From: Desulfovibrionaceae bacterium
GTDB lineage: Bacteria; Desulfobacterota; Desulfovibrionia; Desulfovibrionales; Desulfovibrionaceae
Length of the DNA: 32,663 nt
Assembly: GCA_015709205.1 (NCBI GenBank)
Contig: JACCQO010000038.1
Coordinates: 1 to 32,663 of the forward strand
Reading direction: 5' to 3'
The notes beneath the pieces were generated by a model that was not told the DNA's origin, searched no databases, and saw nothing but the letters and a program-made list of their open reading frames with translations. Position numbers and translations under genes: made by a program. Shown here one piece after another: positions 6,933 to 18,469 of the stretch. Each line of letters opens with the position of its first letter. Position 1 is the first letter of the stretch.

Positions 6933-7057
6933 CGCCCGGCAGGCGCCCCTGCGTCCGGCAGGCGTCCGCACGCCCGGCAGGCGTCCGCACGCCCGGCAGG
7001 CGTCCGCACGCCCGGCAGACACCCCCGCGTCCGACAGACGCCTGGCGGCAGGCGGAC
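6933..7057. repeat. 19-bp tandem repeat array, each unit a mini-hairpin
   Basis: Three 19-bp copies run 6953-6971, 6972-6990 and 6991-7009 (unit GCCCGGCAGGCGTCCGCAC; first copy GT instead of GC at its start). Degenerate copies lie on both sides (about 6933-6952 and 7010-7030). Each unit contains GGCGT-CCGC-ACGCC, a 5-bp stem with a 4-nt loop. A related hairpin CGCCTG-GCGG-CAGGCG follows at 7039-7054. The array sits just beyond the 3' end of the GGDEF-EAL gene and is the main content of the 6659-7067 gap besides the ParA palindrome. Unit length is not a multiple of three, so it is not a coding repeat. Confidence 0.75.
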
Positions 7058-7067
7058 GCCCCCGCGC

Positions 7068-9605
7068 CTACACCCCGCCCGGCGCCCCCAGGGACGCGAG
7101 CAGCCGCTCGGCGGCCGTGGCGTCCACTGGCCGCGAGAACATGAACCCCTGGGCCTGTTCGCAGCGCTCCGCGGCCAGCCGCTCCAACTGCTCCTCCTCC
7201 TCCACGCCCTCGGCCACCACGGCCAGCCCCAGGTTGCGCGCCAGGGTGAGGATCGTCTTGACGATCTCCTGGTTCTCCTCGCAGTCCGCGGCCCCGCCGC
7301 AGATGAAGCTGCGGTCGATCTTGAGCATGTCGATAGGCATGCGCTGCAGGTACTGCAGCGAGGAGTAGCCCGTGCCGAAGTCGTCCACCACTAGGCGCAC
7401 GCCCAGGGCCTTGAGCCCCAACAGGTTGTCCTTGCAGGTGCGCGAGTTGGAGACCAGCGTGGTCTCGGTGAGTTCCAGCTTGAGCAGCTGCGCGGGCAGG
7501 CCGCTCTCCTCCAGGGCCCGGGCCACCAGGGGCACCAGGTCCTTCTGGTCCAGCTGGCGGCTGGCCACGTTCACGCTCATGGCCACGTCGCGCGCGGCCG
7601 GGAACCGCTTGCGCCAGGCGGCCATGCGCAGGCAGGCCTCGCGCAGCACCCATGCGCCCAGGGGCACGATGAGCCCGGTCTCCTCGGCCACGGGGATGAA
7701 GTGGTTGGGCGGGATCAGCCCGCGCCGGGGGTGCTCCCAGCGCACCAGGGCCTCGAACCCCTCGATGCGCTGCGTGGCCACGCCCACGATGGGCTGGTAG
7801 TGGACCACGAGCTGGCCCGCCTCCAGGGCCTGGCGCAGCTCGTTCTCGATGACCAGGTAGCGCGTGGCCTCCTCGTGCATCTTCTTGTTGAACACGCGGT
7901 AGCCCATCTTGCCCGTGGCCTTGGCCCGGTACATGGCCACGTCCGCGTCGCGCAGGATGTCCTCGGCCCGGGCGTAGGCCCCGGTCTTGAGCACGATGCC
8001 GATGGCCGCCGAGGAGACGATCTCCGTGCCCTCGATGGTGAAGGGCCGCTCCATGGCTTCGTGGATGCGCTGAGCCACGCGGGTCACGTCGCGCGGCGAG
8101 GAGTATTCCTCCAGAAGAATGGCGAACTCGTCGCCGCCCAGGCGGGCCACGGTGTCCACGCCGCGCACGCAGGAGACCATGCGCCGCGCCGCACCCACCA
8201 GGAGCTGGTCGCCCGCATGGTGGCCCAGGCTGTCGTTGATGACCTTGAAGCGGTTCAGGTCGATCATGAACACGGCGAAGCGGTATTCCTCGCGGCGTTG
8301 GGCGCGCTGCACGGCGCGGCCGAGGCGCTCGGTGAAGAGCACGCGGTTGGGCAGCCCGGTGAGCGCGTCGTGAAAGGCCTGGTGCGCGAGCTGTTCCTCG
8401 AATTCCTTGCGCTCGGTGATGTCCTGGTAGATGTAGTAGGCCCCCTGGATCTCGTCGCCGAACTGGATGGGGTAGCCGATGACCGCCACGGGCACCAGCC
8501 TCCCGTCCTTGTGCGTGCGCACGGTCTCGGCCTGCACGGGCTTGCCCTCCAGCAGCGAGGCCGTGAAGGCCGCGGACTCGGTCATGCGCTCCGCGGGCAC
8601 GACCACGTGGCGGTTGAACAGGCCGCGCACCTCGTGCGGGGCGTGGCCGAACAGGGAGGTGAATCCCTGGTTGACGTCCTTGATGCGGCCGTCGGTGTCG
8701 ATGAGCACGATGGCCTGGGGCGAGCTCTCGAAGAGCTGGCTGAAATAGGCGCGCTGGCGCTCCAGGGCCTCCTCGGCCAGCTTGCGCTCGGTGATGTCGA
8801 TGACCGTGCCTTCGTAGTGGTGGATCTCGCCGTCCGCGCCGTACACCGCGCGCGAGTTCTCCGTGATCCAGATCACCGAGCCGTCCTTGCGCCGGATGCG
8901 CGACTCGAAGTGCCAGACCTCGCCCTGCTCGGCCATGAGCCGCAGGTACTCGTCGCGGCGGCCGGGGTCCACGTAGAGCTGGCTGGAAATGTTGCGGAAG
9001 TGGTGCCGGAGCTCGTCCGGATCGCGGAAGCCGTAGATGCGCGCCAGGGCCGGGTTGGCGTCCAGGTACTGGCCGCCCGGGGTGGTCAGGAAGATGCCCT
9101 CCACGGCGTTCTCGAAGAGGTCCGCATACTTGCGCGAGGCCTCGGCCAGGGCCTCGTGGGTTTCCAGGCGGCCGGTCTCGTCGCGGTACACGTGCACCAG
9201 CACGCGGCCGTCCGCGCCCAGGTCCGCGGCGTAGGCCGTGGCCTGCACGGGCACGGGATCGCCCGCAAGGCCGTAGCGCACGCCCGGCCGCCGGACCACG
9301 GCGCCGGAGGCGGCGGCCAGGGCCTCGGCCTGGGCGGCGGCGTCTTCGCCGGAATCCTGGCAGATGCAGCGGTCCAGGCAGCGGCCCGCGATGGCCTCGC
9401 AGGCGTAGCCGAACAGGGCCGTGAAGGCCGGGTTCACGCAGAGCACGCCGCCGCGCTCGTCGCACAGGGCCACGGGGTCCTGGAACTGGGCGAACAGGGG
9501 CAGCAGGCGTGCGGCCAAGGGTGCGCCGCCGGGGGCGGCGGCAGCGGCCGGGACGGCGGCCGGGCCGGAGGGCATCGAAGCGTTGGGGGTGGTCGGTTCG
9601 GACAT
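7068..9605 (-). CDS. PAS-PAS-PAS-GGDEF-EAL c-di-GMP signalling protein
   Basis: An 845-aa soluble protein with no membrane segment. An Ala/Pro-rich N-terminus is followed by PAS domains at about 32-147 (divergent), 159-275 and 288-402; the second and third end in the typical DITERK PAC segment. The GGDEF domain (about 410-572) has intact GGDEF at 490-494 and an intact RxxD inhibitory site RGVD at 481-484. The EAL domain (about 585-838) has EAL at 618-620 and DDFGTGYSS from 741. Both active sites look complete, so it could make and degrade cyclic di-GMP, switched by PAS ligands. The start at 9605 has GAGGA upstream; frame extensions beyond it look non-coding. It stands alone, divergent from livK. 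Confidence 0.92.
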   Translation of the reverse strand: MSEPTTPNASMPSGPAAVPAAAAAPGGAPLAARLLPLFAQFQDPVALCDERGGVLCVNPAFTALFGYACEAIAGRCLDRCICQDSGEDAAAQAEALAAASGAVVRRPGVRYGLAGDPVPVQATAYAADLGADGRVLVHVYRDETGRLETHEALAEASRKYADLFENAVEGIFLTTPGGQYLDANPALARIYGFRDPDELRHHFRNISSQLYVDPGRRDEYLRLMAEQGEVWHFESRIRRKDGSVIWITENSRAVYGADGEIHHYEGTVIDITERKLAEEALERQRAYFSQLFESSPQAIVLIDTDGRIKDVNQGFTSLFGHAPHEVRGLFNRHVVVPAERMTESAAFTASLLEGKPVQAETVRTHKDGRLVPVAVIGYPIQFGDEIQGAYYIYQDITERKEFEEQLAHQAFHDALTGLPNRVLFTERLGRAVQRAQRREEYRFAVFMIDLNRFKVINDSLGHHAGDQLLVGAARRMVSCVRGVDTVARLGGDEFAILLEEYSSPRDVTRVAQRIHEAMERPFTIEGTEIVSSAAIGIVLKTGAYARAEDILRDADVAMYRAKATGKMGYRVFNKKMHEEATRYLVIENELRQALEAGQLVVHYQPIVGVATQRIEGFEALVRWEHPRRGLIPPNHFIPVAEETGLIVPLGAWVLREACLRMAAWRKRFPAARDVAMSVNVASRQLDQKDLVPLVARALEESGLPAQLLKLELTETTLVSNSRTCKDNLLGLKALGVRLVVDDFGTGYSSLQYLQRMPIDMLKIDRSFICGGAADCEENQEIVKTILTLARNLGLAVVAEGVEEEEQLERLAAERCEQAQGFMFSRPVDATAAERLLASLGAPGGV

Positions 9606-10070
9606 GGTGGTTTCCTCGGGTGAAGAATTTCCCCAGCAAGGGGTGGGCCATTGTGAAAAAAGTATTATTTCGGCGTGTTGACAAAAGCAGGGCGAAGTCG
9701 TTTTGCCAAATTTGCAGAACGGAACAAATCGGTTGGACAGAATTGTCCTCGCCCAGTGCGACGCGGGCGCGGCGCGGGTCCGGCGCGGCGCGGATCCGCC
9801 CGCGGGCCTGGGGCGGCGTCCTCCGGATTGCGCGCAGCGGGACCATCGCTTGTGATTTCCCTGCGTTGCCAGAGGGAAAAGCACGGTTTTCGCCCCCGGG
9901 CCGGGCCCGGGAGCGGCAGCCGCAGGGGGTGGCTACAAATTGGTAGGCCCCGTTTTCCGATAATGGAAAATGGAGCAGGCTTTTTTTTATTCCAATGCAC
10001 CTGGACTTGCGATACGTTTCGTAACCTGTCGCGAGGCTATGTAAAACCATTCATAATGGGGAGGAATTCC
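9606..10070. promoter_or_regulatory. Divergent regulatory region between the GGDEF-EAL gene and livK
   Basis: A 465-bp gap with no convincing gene. It holds dyads GGACA-GAAT-TGTCC (9735-9748), a TTTCCCT/AGGGAAA pair at about 9856-9880, and CCCGGGCC-G-GGCCCGGG (9895-9911). A TTTTCC-GATAAT-GGAAAA hairpin (9953-9970, extendable to about 9 bp with a G-U) is followed seven bases later by eight T residues. That last element resembles a weak attenuator in the livK leader. A TTGACA hexamer (9678-9683) lacks a good -10. livK has a strong GGGGAGGA ribosome site just before its ATG. Confidence 0.45.
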
Positions 10071-11237
10071 ATGAAACGGATTCTGGTACTGTTGACGGCC
10101 TTGTTCCTGCTGTCCGGCTGCGCCGGCGAGGAGGCCAAGAAGCCCGAGGTGAAGATCGGCTTCAACATTCCGCTGACCGGCGACATTCCCGACGTCGGCG
10201 AGTCCTCCAAGAACGCCGCCGAGATGCTCAAGAAGCAGGTCAACGATGCCGGCGGCCTGGAAGTGGGCGGCAAGAAGCTGCCGCTGACCTTCGTCTACGA
10301 GGACAACGAGTCCAAGGCCGAGTCGGCCCTGGCCGCGGCCCGCAAGCTCGCCACCCAGGACAACGTGCTCGGCATCATCGGCCCCCAGTCGTCCAAGCAG
10401 GCCGTGCCCGCGGGCGAGGCCGCCAACGACCTGTCCACCCCGATGATCTCCCCCTGGTCCACCAACCCGAACACGACCCTGAACCGCCCCTACGTCTTCC
10501 GGGGCTGCTTCCTGGATCCGTTCCAGGGCCCGGTGGCCGCCAAGTTCGCCACCGAGGAGCTGGGCGCCAAGAAGGCCGCCGTGCTCTACGACATCGCCTC
10601 CGACTATCCCAAGGGCCTCGCCGAGTTCTTCAAGAAGGCCTTCGAGGACATCCACGGCCCCGGCTCGGTGGTCGCCTTCGAGACCTTCACCACCAAGGAC
10701 GTGGACTTCAGCGCCCAGCTGACGAATATCGTGGCCTCCGGCGCGGACATGCTCTTCGTGCCCCAGTACTACAACGAGGTTCCGCTGATCGTGAAGCAGG
10801 CCAAGGCCCTGGGTTGGGACAAGCCGATCATGGGCTCCGACTCCTGGGGTTCCGGCGACCTGATGGGCCTGTGCGGCGACGACTGCAAGGGCTACTACTT
10901 CTCCACGCACTACGCGGCCGCGGGCGCGCAGGGCAAGACCAAGGAGTTCATCGACGCCTACAAGGCCGCCTACGGCAAGACGCCCGACGACGTGGCCGCG
11001 CTGACCTGGGACTCCACCAACCTGATGCTCAAGGCCATCCAGAACGCCGGCGGCCTGACCGGCGACATGGCCAAGGACCGCGAGGCCATCAAGACGCAGC
11101 TCGCCTCCATCAAGGACTTCCCCGGCATCACCGGCGGCATGACCTTCACCCCGGAGGGCGACCCGATCAAGTGCGCCGTGGTGGTCAAGATCGACGACCA
11201 GGGCCAGTACAGCTTCTTCAAGTCCGTGTGCCCGTAG
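10071..11237 (+). CDS. livK: Branched-chain amino-acid ABC importer, substrate-binding lipoprotein
   Basis: A 388-aa type I periplasmic binding protein. The signal MKRILVLLTALFLLSGC ends in an LSGC lipobox with Cys17 as the lipidation site, so the mature protein is membrane-anchored. The mature domain begins VKIGFNIPLTGDIPDVGESSKNAAEM, the Leu/Ile/Val-binding pattern, and contains GIIGPQSSKQAVPAGEAAN and the FVPQYYNEVPLIVKQAKALG hinge region. A Cys pair (LCGDDCKG) may form a disulfide. It is first in a five-gene liv operon and is separated from livH by a stable hairpin. Exact ligand is uncertain: Leu/Ile/Val is usual, but relatives bind other amino acids, amides or urea. Confidence 0.93.
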   Translation: MKRILVLLTALFLLSGCAGEEAKKPEVKIGFNIPLTGDIPDVGESSKNAAEMLKKQVNDAGGLEVGGKKLPLTFVYEDNESKAESALAAARKLATQDNVLGIIGPQSSKQAVPAGEAANDLSTPMISPWSTNPNTTLNRPYVFRGCFLDPFQGPVAAKFATEELGAKKAAVLYDIASDYPKGLAEFFKKAFEDIHGPGSVVAFETFTTKDVDFSAQLTNIVASGADMLFVPQYYNEVPLIVKQAKALGWDKPIMGSDSWGSGDLMGLCGDDCKGYYFSTHYAAAGAQGKTKEFIDAYKAAYGKTPDDVAALTWDSTNLMLKAIQNAGGLTGDMAKDREAIKTQLASIKDFPGITGGMTFTPEGDPIKCAVVVKIDDQGQYSFFKSVCP

Positions 11238-11260
11238 GCGCGCGTCAAAGCGACGAGAAC

Positions 11261-11293
11261 GGGGCCGGGACGCCCGAGGGTTGTCCCGGCCCC
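11261..11293 (+). other. livK-livH intercistronic hairpin
   Basis: A perfect 11-bp GC-rich stem (11261-11271 with 11283-11293) without a T-tract. Such structures commonly protect the upstream message from 3' exonucleases or reduce read-through, which would give more binding protein than permease. That interpretation is inference. Confidence 0.6.
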
Positions 11294-11358
11294 GGCAATC
11301 GCGTAAACCGTCAGCGGTACCGGGGAGGCGCCGGGGAGGAACCGGGGAGGAACACGGC

Positions 11359-12282
11359 GTGATCGAAAGCCTTTTCCAAAACATTCTCAACGCCCTGCAG
11401 TGGGGCAGCTTCTATTCGCTCATCGCCCTGGGCTACTGCCTGGTCTACGGCGTCCTGCTGCTCATCAACTTCGCCCACGGCGACATCTTCATGGTCGGGG
11501 CCTACATCTCCTTTTTCGTGGTCACGTTCCTGCTCGGCAACTTCGGGCTGATCCCCGGACTGCCGCACTGGGCCGTGCTCGCGCTGGCCGTGCCCCTGGT
11601 CATGATCCTCACCGCCGGGGTGGGCGTGACGCTGGAGCGCATCGCCTACCGCCCGTTGCGCCGCAAGGGCGCGCACCGGCTCTACGTGGTCATCACCGCG
11701 CTGATGTGCGGGCTGATCCTGGAAAACGGCAACCTGGCCCTGCTCGGCGCCAGCCGCCGCAACTTCCCCGCGCTGGTGGACGAAACCGTGATCACCGTGG
11801 GCGGCGTGAACATGACCGTGCTCAAGCTCGCGGTCATCGTGGTGGCCGTGCTCAGCTTCCTGTTCCTGCGCAAGGTGGTGGTCAAGACCAAGATCGGCAT
11901 GGCCATGCGCGCCATCAGCTACGACAAGTTTGCCGTGCCGCTCATGGGCATCCCGGTGGACACGGTCATCGTCTTCACCTTCGTGCTCGGCTCCGGGTTC
12001 GCCGGGCTGGCCGGGCTGCTCTTCGCCATGACCTATCCGGTGCTCGACCCCTACATGGGGGCCATGATCGGCTGGAAGGCCTTCATCGCCGCGGTGGTCG
12101 GCGGCATCGGCTCCATCCGCGGGGCCTTTGCCGGAGGCTTCCTGCTCGGCTTCGTGGAGATCATGGTCGTGGCCTTCTTCCCCTCCACCTTCCGCGACCT
12201 CATCGCCTTCACCATCCTGCTCCTGATTCTCTGGCGCAAGCCCACGGGCCTGTTCGGCGTGGCGCGGCGCACCAAGATCTAG
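11359..12282 (+). CDS. livH: Branched-chain amino-acid ABC importer, permease LivH
   Basis: A 307-aa integral membrane protein, the family's usual size. It shows the LivH opening NILNALQWGSFYSLIALGYCLVYGVLLLINFAHGDIFMVGAY and the conserved cytoplasmic loop RRKGAHRLYVVITALMCGLILEN. The EAA-like segment GMAMRAISYDKFAVPLMGIPVD and the late GGIGSIRGAFAGGF motif are also present. I place the start at the GTG at 11359, which has GGGGAGGA eight bases upstream; a longer ATG frame begins inside the intercistronic region and would add a basic tail before the first helix. It pairs with LivM to form the channel. Confidence 0.93.
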   Translation: MIESLFQNILNALQWGSFYSLIALGYCLVYGVLLLINFAHGDIFMVGAYISFFVVTFLLGNFGLIPGLPHWAVLALAVPLVMILTAGVGVTLERIAYRPLRRKGAHRLYVVITALMCGLILENGNLALLGASRRNFPALVDETVITVGGVNMTVLKLAVIVVAVLSFLFLRKVVVKTKIGMAMRAISYDKFAVPLMGIPVDTVIVFTFVLGSGFAGLAGLLFAMTYPVLDPYMGAMIGWKAFIAAVVGGIGSIRGAFAGGFLLGFVEIMVVAFFPSTFRDLIAFTILLLILWRKPTGLFGVARRTKI

Positions 12283-12301
12283 GGGCCCGGGGCATACGGA
12301 T

Positions 12302-13339
12302 ATGACCACGACGACGACCACTCCCCTGCAGAAATTCACGGTCCCCGTCCTGCTGCTGGCCGCCCTGGCCGCGCTGTGCTTCGGGGCGCAGTCCGGGATG
12401 ATGAACCTCTACGTGCAGTCCGTGATCATGTTCATGGGCATCAACATCATCCTTTCCTCGTCCCTGAACATCGTCAACGGCTACATGGGCGAGTTCGCCT
12501 GCGGGCACGCGGGCTTCATGGCCGTGGGCGCGTACGTCTCCTCGATCCTCTCGGTCTGGCTCTTTGCCGACGACGCGGTCTTCGGAACCGCCGTGCTCTC
12601 GCCCTCGCTGGCCGTGTGGCTCTTTCCGGTGGTCATCCTGGCCGGCGGCGTGGCGGCCGCCTTCGCCGGGCTGCTCGTGGCCGTCCCCTCGTTCAAGACG
12701 CGCGGCGACTACCTGGCGATCATCACCATCGCGGCCAACTACATCGTCAAGTCCACCATCGAAAACGTGGGCGCCATCGGCGGCGCGCGCGGCTTCATGG
12801 GCATGGGCCGCGTGACCAAGGCCATGGACGCCTCCCTGCCCCTGCCCTGGATGATGATCTGGGTCTTTGCGGGCACGGTCATGACCGTGTGGCTGATCAA
12901 CCGTTTCGTCTCCTCCACCCAGGGCAAGGGCATCATCGCCATCTGCCAGGACGAGATCGCGGCCGAGATCATGAGCGTGAACACCAACAAGATGAAGATC
13001 GTGGCCTTCATGCTCTCCTCGGGCCTGGCCGGCGTGGCCGGCGGCCTCTTCGCCCACGTGCTCGGCTACGTGAACCCGGGCTCGTTCACGATCATGAAGT
13101 CCACGGAGTGCATGGTCATGGTCTACCTGGGCGGCATGGGGTCCCTCGGCGGGTCGGTGCTCAGCGCGGTGCTCTTCACCCTGCTGCTGGAGGCGCTCCG
13201 GCCCCTGCAGATCATCAAGTGGGTGGTCATTCCGTTGATGCTCGTGCTGCTCATGCAGTTCCGTCCCGAAGGCATCATGGGCAACCGCGAGCTGCCCCAG
13301 CTCTTCCCGAAACTGAAGAAGTTCTACAAGTTCAAGTAG
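12302..13339 (+). CDS. livM: Branched-chain amino-acid ABC importer, permease LivM
   Basis: A 345-aa integral membrane protein. Family marks include LSSSLNIVNGYMGEFACGHAGFMAVGAY, FKTRGDYLAIITIAANYIVKSTIEN, the coupling-loop segment GIIAICQDEIAAEIMSVNTNKMK and GGMGSLGGSVLSAV near the end, closing with FRPEGIMGNRELPQ. It begins with a short Thr-rich cytoplasmic tail. It starts 19 bases after livH and is followed after 7 bases by livG, as expected for one operon. The ribosome site is weak, suggesting translational coupling to livH. Confidence 0.93.
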   Translation: MTTTTTTPLQKFTVPVLLLAALAALCFGAQSGMMNLYVQSVIMFMGINIILSSSLNIVNGYMGEFACGHAGFMAVGAYVSSILSVWLFADDAVFGTAVLSPSLAVWLFPVVILAGGVAAAFAGLLVAVPSFKTRGDYLAIITIAANYIVKSTIENVGAIGGARGFMGMGRVTKAMDASLPLPWMMIWVFAGTVMTVWLINRFVSSTQGKGIIAICQDEIAAEIMSVNTNKMKIVAFMLSSGLAGVAGGLFAHVLGYVNPGSFTIMKSTECMVMVYLGGMGSLGGSVLSAVLFTLLLEALRPLQIIKWVVIPLMLVLLMQFRPEGIMGNRELPQLFPKLKKFYKFK

Positions 13340-13346
13340 GCGCGCC

Positions 13347-14114
13347 ATGGCACTGCTCGAGATCACCAATCTGACCCAGTATTTCGGGGGCCTGTGCGCG
13401 GTTTCCGACTTCAACGCCAGCTTCGAGGGCCGCGAGCTGATGGCCCTGATCGGCCCCAACGGCGCGGGCAAGACCACGGTCTTCAACCTCGTCAGCGGCT
13501 TCTACCAGCCCTCGGAAGGGTCCATCGTCTTCGGCGGCGTGAACACGCGCGGCATGAAGCCGCACGAGGTCACCGGCCTGGGCATCGCGCGCACCTTCCA
13601 GAACATCCGCCTCTGGCACGACATGACCGTGCTCGACAACATCCGCGTCTCCCAGCACTACCACCTGGGCTACGGCGTGGCGGACAACTTCTTCCGCACC
13701 AAGCGCTACCGGCAGCGCGAGGAGCGGATCGAGAGCACGGCCATGGAGGTGCTCGAGGCCCTGGACCTGGCCCGCTTCGCCTCCGAACTGCCCAAGAACC
13801 TGCCCTACGGCGTGCAGCGGCGCGTGGAGATCGCCCGCGCCCTGTCCCTCAGGCCCCGGCTCCTGCTCCTGGACGAGCCCGCGGCCGGGCTCAACTCCGC
13901 GGACGTGGAAGGCCTCATTTCCCTGGTTCGCTGGATCTACGACAACTACGACATCGCCATCTGGATGATCGAGCACCAGATGCAGGTGGTCATGAACCTG
14001 TGCACCTGGATCAAGGTCGTGGATTTCGGCTCGACCATCGCCGAGGGCACGCCCGAGCAGATCCAGAACAACCCCGACGTCATCAAAGCCTACCTGGGAG
14101 ACGACACCATCTAA
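13347..14114 (+). CDS. livG: Branched-chain amino-acid ABC importer, ATPase LivG
   Basis: A 255-aa ABC ATPase. Walker A GPNGAGKTT lies at 36-44, the Q-loop region is ARTFQNIRLWHDMTV, and Walker B is LLLLDEPAAGLN. The signature motif is PYGVQRR instead of LSGGQ, the normal variation in LivG proteins. The C-terminal tail VVDFGSTIAEGTPEQIQNNPDVIKAYLG is typical. It overlaps livF by one base (TAATG), so translation is probably coupled. Confidence 0.95.
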   Translation: MALLEITNLTQYFGGLCAVSDFNASFEGRELMALIGPNGAGKTTVFNLVSGFYQPSEGSIVFGGVNTRGMKPHEVTGLGIARTFQNIRLWHDMTVLDNIRVSQHYHLGYGVADNFFRTKRYRQREERIESTAMEVLEALDLARFASELPKNLPYGVQRRVEIARALSLRPRLLLLDEPAAGLNSADVEGLISLVRWIYDNYDIAIWMIEHQMQVVMNLCTWIKVVDFGSTIAEGTPEQIQNNPDVIKAYLGDDTI

Positions 14115-14839
14115 TGCTTTCCGTCGAGAACCTGCACGTCAGATACGGGAACATCGAGGCCCTGCACGGCGTCTCCTTCACGCTCGAGCGCGGGGAGATC
14201 GTCACGCTCATCGGCGCCAACGGCGCGGGCAAGACCACGACCCTGCACTCGATCATGCGCCTGCCCCCGCCCGAGGCCCCGCGCGTGACCCAGGGCGACA
14301 TCCGCTTCGAGGGCGCGTCCATCCTCGGCGTGGAGCCGCACGACGTGGTCCGCAGGCTGGGCATCGGCCTGGTGCCCGAGGGGCGGCGCATCTTCGGCAA
14401 CCTCACGGTGCAGGAGAACCTGACCTTGGCCACCTACGCGCGCAAGGACGACTCCGCGGCCGTGCAGCAGGACCTGGGGCGCGTCTTCGAGCTCTTTCCG
14501 CGCCTCAAGGAGCGCCAGAGGCAGCTCGCCGACTCCCTGTCCGGCGGCGAGCAGCAGATGCTCGCCGTGGGCCGCGCGCTCATGAGCCGTTGCGAAGTCA
14601 TCCTCCTGGACGAGCCCTCCATGGGCCTTGCGCCCCTGCTCATGTTCGACATGTTCCGCACCCTCAAGCATCTCAACGAGGAGGGGCTGACCATCCTCGT
14701 GGTCGAGCAGAACGCCAAGGTGGCCCTGGACTTCGCCCACCGCGGCTACGTCATGGACACCGGGGCCATCGTGGCCGAGGGCACCTCGGCCGAGCTGCGC
14801 GCCGACCCCAGCGTCAAGAAGGCCTACCTGGGCGGCTAG
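14114..14839 (+). CDS. livF: Branched-chain amino-acid ABC importer, ATPase LivF
   Basis: A 241-aa ABC ATPase. Walker A is GANGAGKTT at 34-42, the LivF-specific GLVPEGRRIFGNLTVQENL segment is present, the signature is LSGGEQQML and Walker B is EVILLDEPSMGLAP. The C-terminus SVKKAYLGG is standard. Last gene of the liv operon, 24 bases before a strong terminator. A slightly longer PPEAPRVTQGD loop follows the first strand region. Confidence 0.95.
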   Translation: MLSVENLHVRYGNIEALHGVSFTLERGEIVTLIGANGAGKTTTLHSIMRLPPPEAPRVTQGDIRFEGASILGVEPHDVVRRLGIGLVPEGRRIFGNLTVQENLTLATYARKDDSAAVQQDLGRVFELFPRLKERQRQLADSLSGGEQQMLAVGRALMSRCEVILLDEPSMGLAPLLMFDMFRTLKHLNEEGLTILVVEQNAKVALDFAHRGYVMDTGAIVAEGTSAELRADPSVKKAYLGG

Positions 14840-14862
14840 CGGGCCGCAGCGCGCTTTTTTCC

Positions 14863-14890
14863 GACCCCGGCCCGACCGGGGTCTTTTTTT
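14863..14890 (+). terminator. Intrinsic terminator of the liv operon
   Basis: Stem GACCCCGG (14863-14870) and CCGGGGTC (14876-14883), loop CCCGA, then seven T residues (14884-14890). It lies 24 bases after the livF stop codon. Confidence 0.92.
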
Positions 14891-14954
14891 CGGTTCCGGC
14901 CGAACCGCTTCGGCCGTGCGGCCGCTGCGCCCGGGCGCCCGGCAGGCGGTGGCG

Positions 14955-14983
14955 TTGCCATTTCCCGTGCCCTGGAGTAGTTT
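14955..14983 (+). promoter_or_regulatory. Putative promoter of the kinase-permease unit
   Basis: TTGCCA (14955-14960) and TAGTTT (14978-14983) are 17 bp apart: a strong -35 and a weak -10. The leader of about 64 nt contains the stem CGGCGCCG-TTG-CGGCGCCG (14999-15017). It lies between the liv terminator and the 100-aa gene. Confidence 0.35.
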
Positions 14984-15053
14984 TTCCCGGCCCGTCGTCG
15001 GCGCCGTTGCGGCGCCGTGCGACCGGGCGCGACCACTTCGCGAGGTTCTTCCC

Positions 15054-15356
15054 ATGCGTGACGGCGTCACCGAACAGGAATTTGTTTTCCGGCAGGCCCT
15101 CTCCGAGGATGGGCGTGGCGTGGAATACATTGCCCACCGCATTTTCACCCGTGCGGCTTCCAGGATATTCATCGAAAAGGACCCCTACGATCCCGCGCGC
15201 CACCAGCCCGGAGACCTGCTCCTGTGGTGGACCTTCCGCGCCAGGGCGCGCTCCCTGGACCGCGTGGAGCTGGAGACGCGTGGGCAAACCACGTGTCCGA
15301 AGACCGGGGAGATCTTCCACATCCGGCTCCCCGCGCCGACGGACGCCACGGCCTGA
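15054..15356 (+). CDS. 100-aa protein of unknown function
   Basis: A small soluble protein beginning MRDGVTEQEFVFRQALSE, with a central IAHRIFTRAASRIFIEKDPY segment and GDLLLWWTFRARARSLDRVE. It contains a single Cys and no signal peptide or membrane helix. I do not recognise a family. The start at 15054 is chosen because the upstream frame looks non-coding and GAGG lies about 10 bases before it. It begins just after a predicted promoter and ends 41 bases before the hybrid kinase gene, so the two are probably co-transcribed. A role as accessory or ligand-linked partner of the kinase is only suggested by position. Confidence 0.6.
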   Translation: MRDGVTEQEFVFRQALSEDGRGVEYIAHRIFTRAASRIFIEKDPYDPARHQPGDLLLWWTFRARARSLDRVELETRGQTTCPKTGEIFHIRLPAPTDATA

Positions 15357-15397
15357 TCGGGCCCGGACGCCGGGGGACGCCGGTCCCAGGAGACCAC

Positions 15398-18436
<3,039 letters not shown>

Positions 18437-18469
18437 CGGGCCCCGCCACGCCACAAACCCCGGAACGCC

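Noticed and set aside
6933-7057. CRISPR array
   Set aside because: Units are contiguous 19-bp copies without unique spacers, and no cas genes are present.
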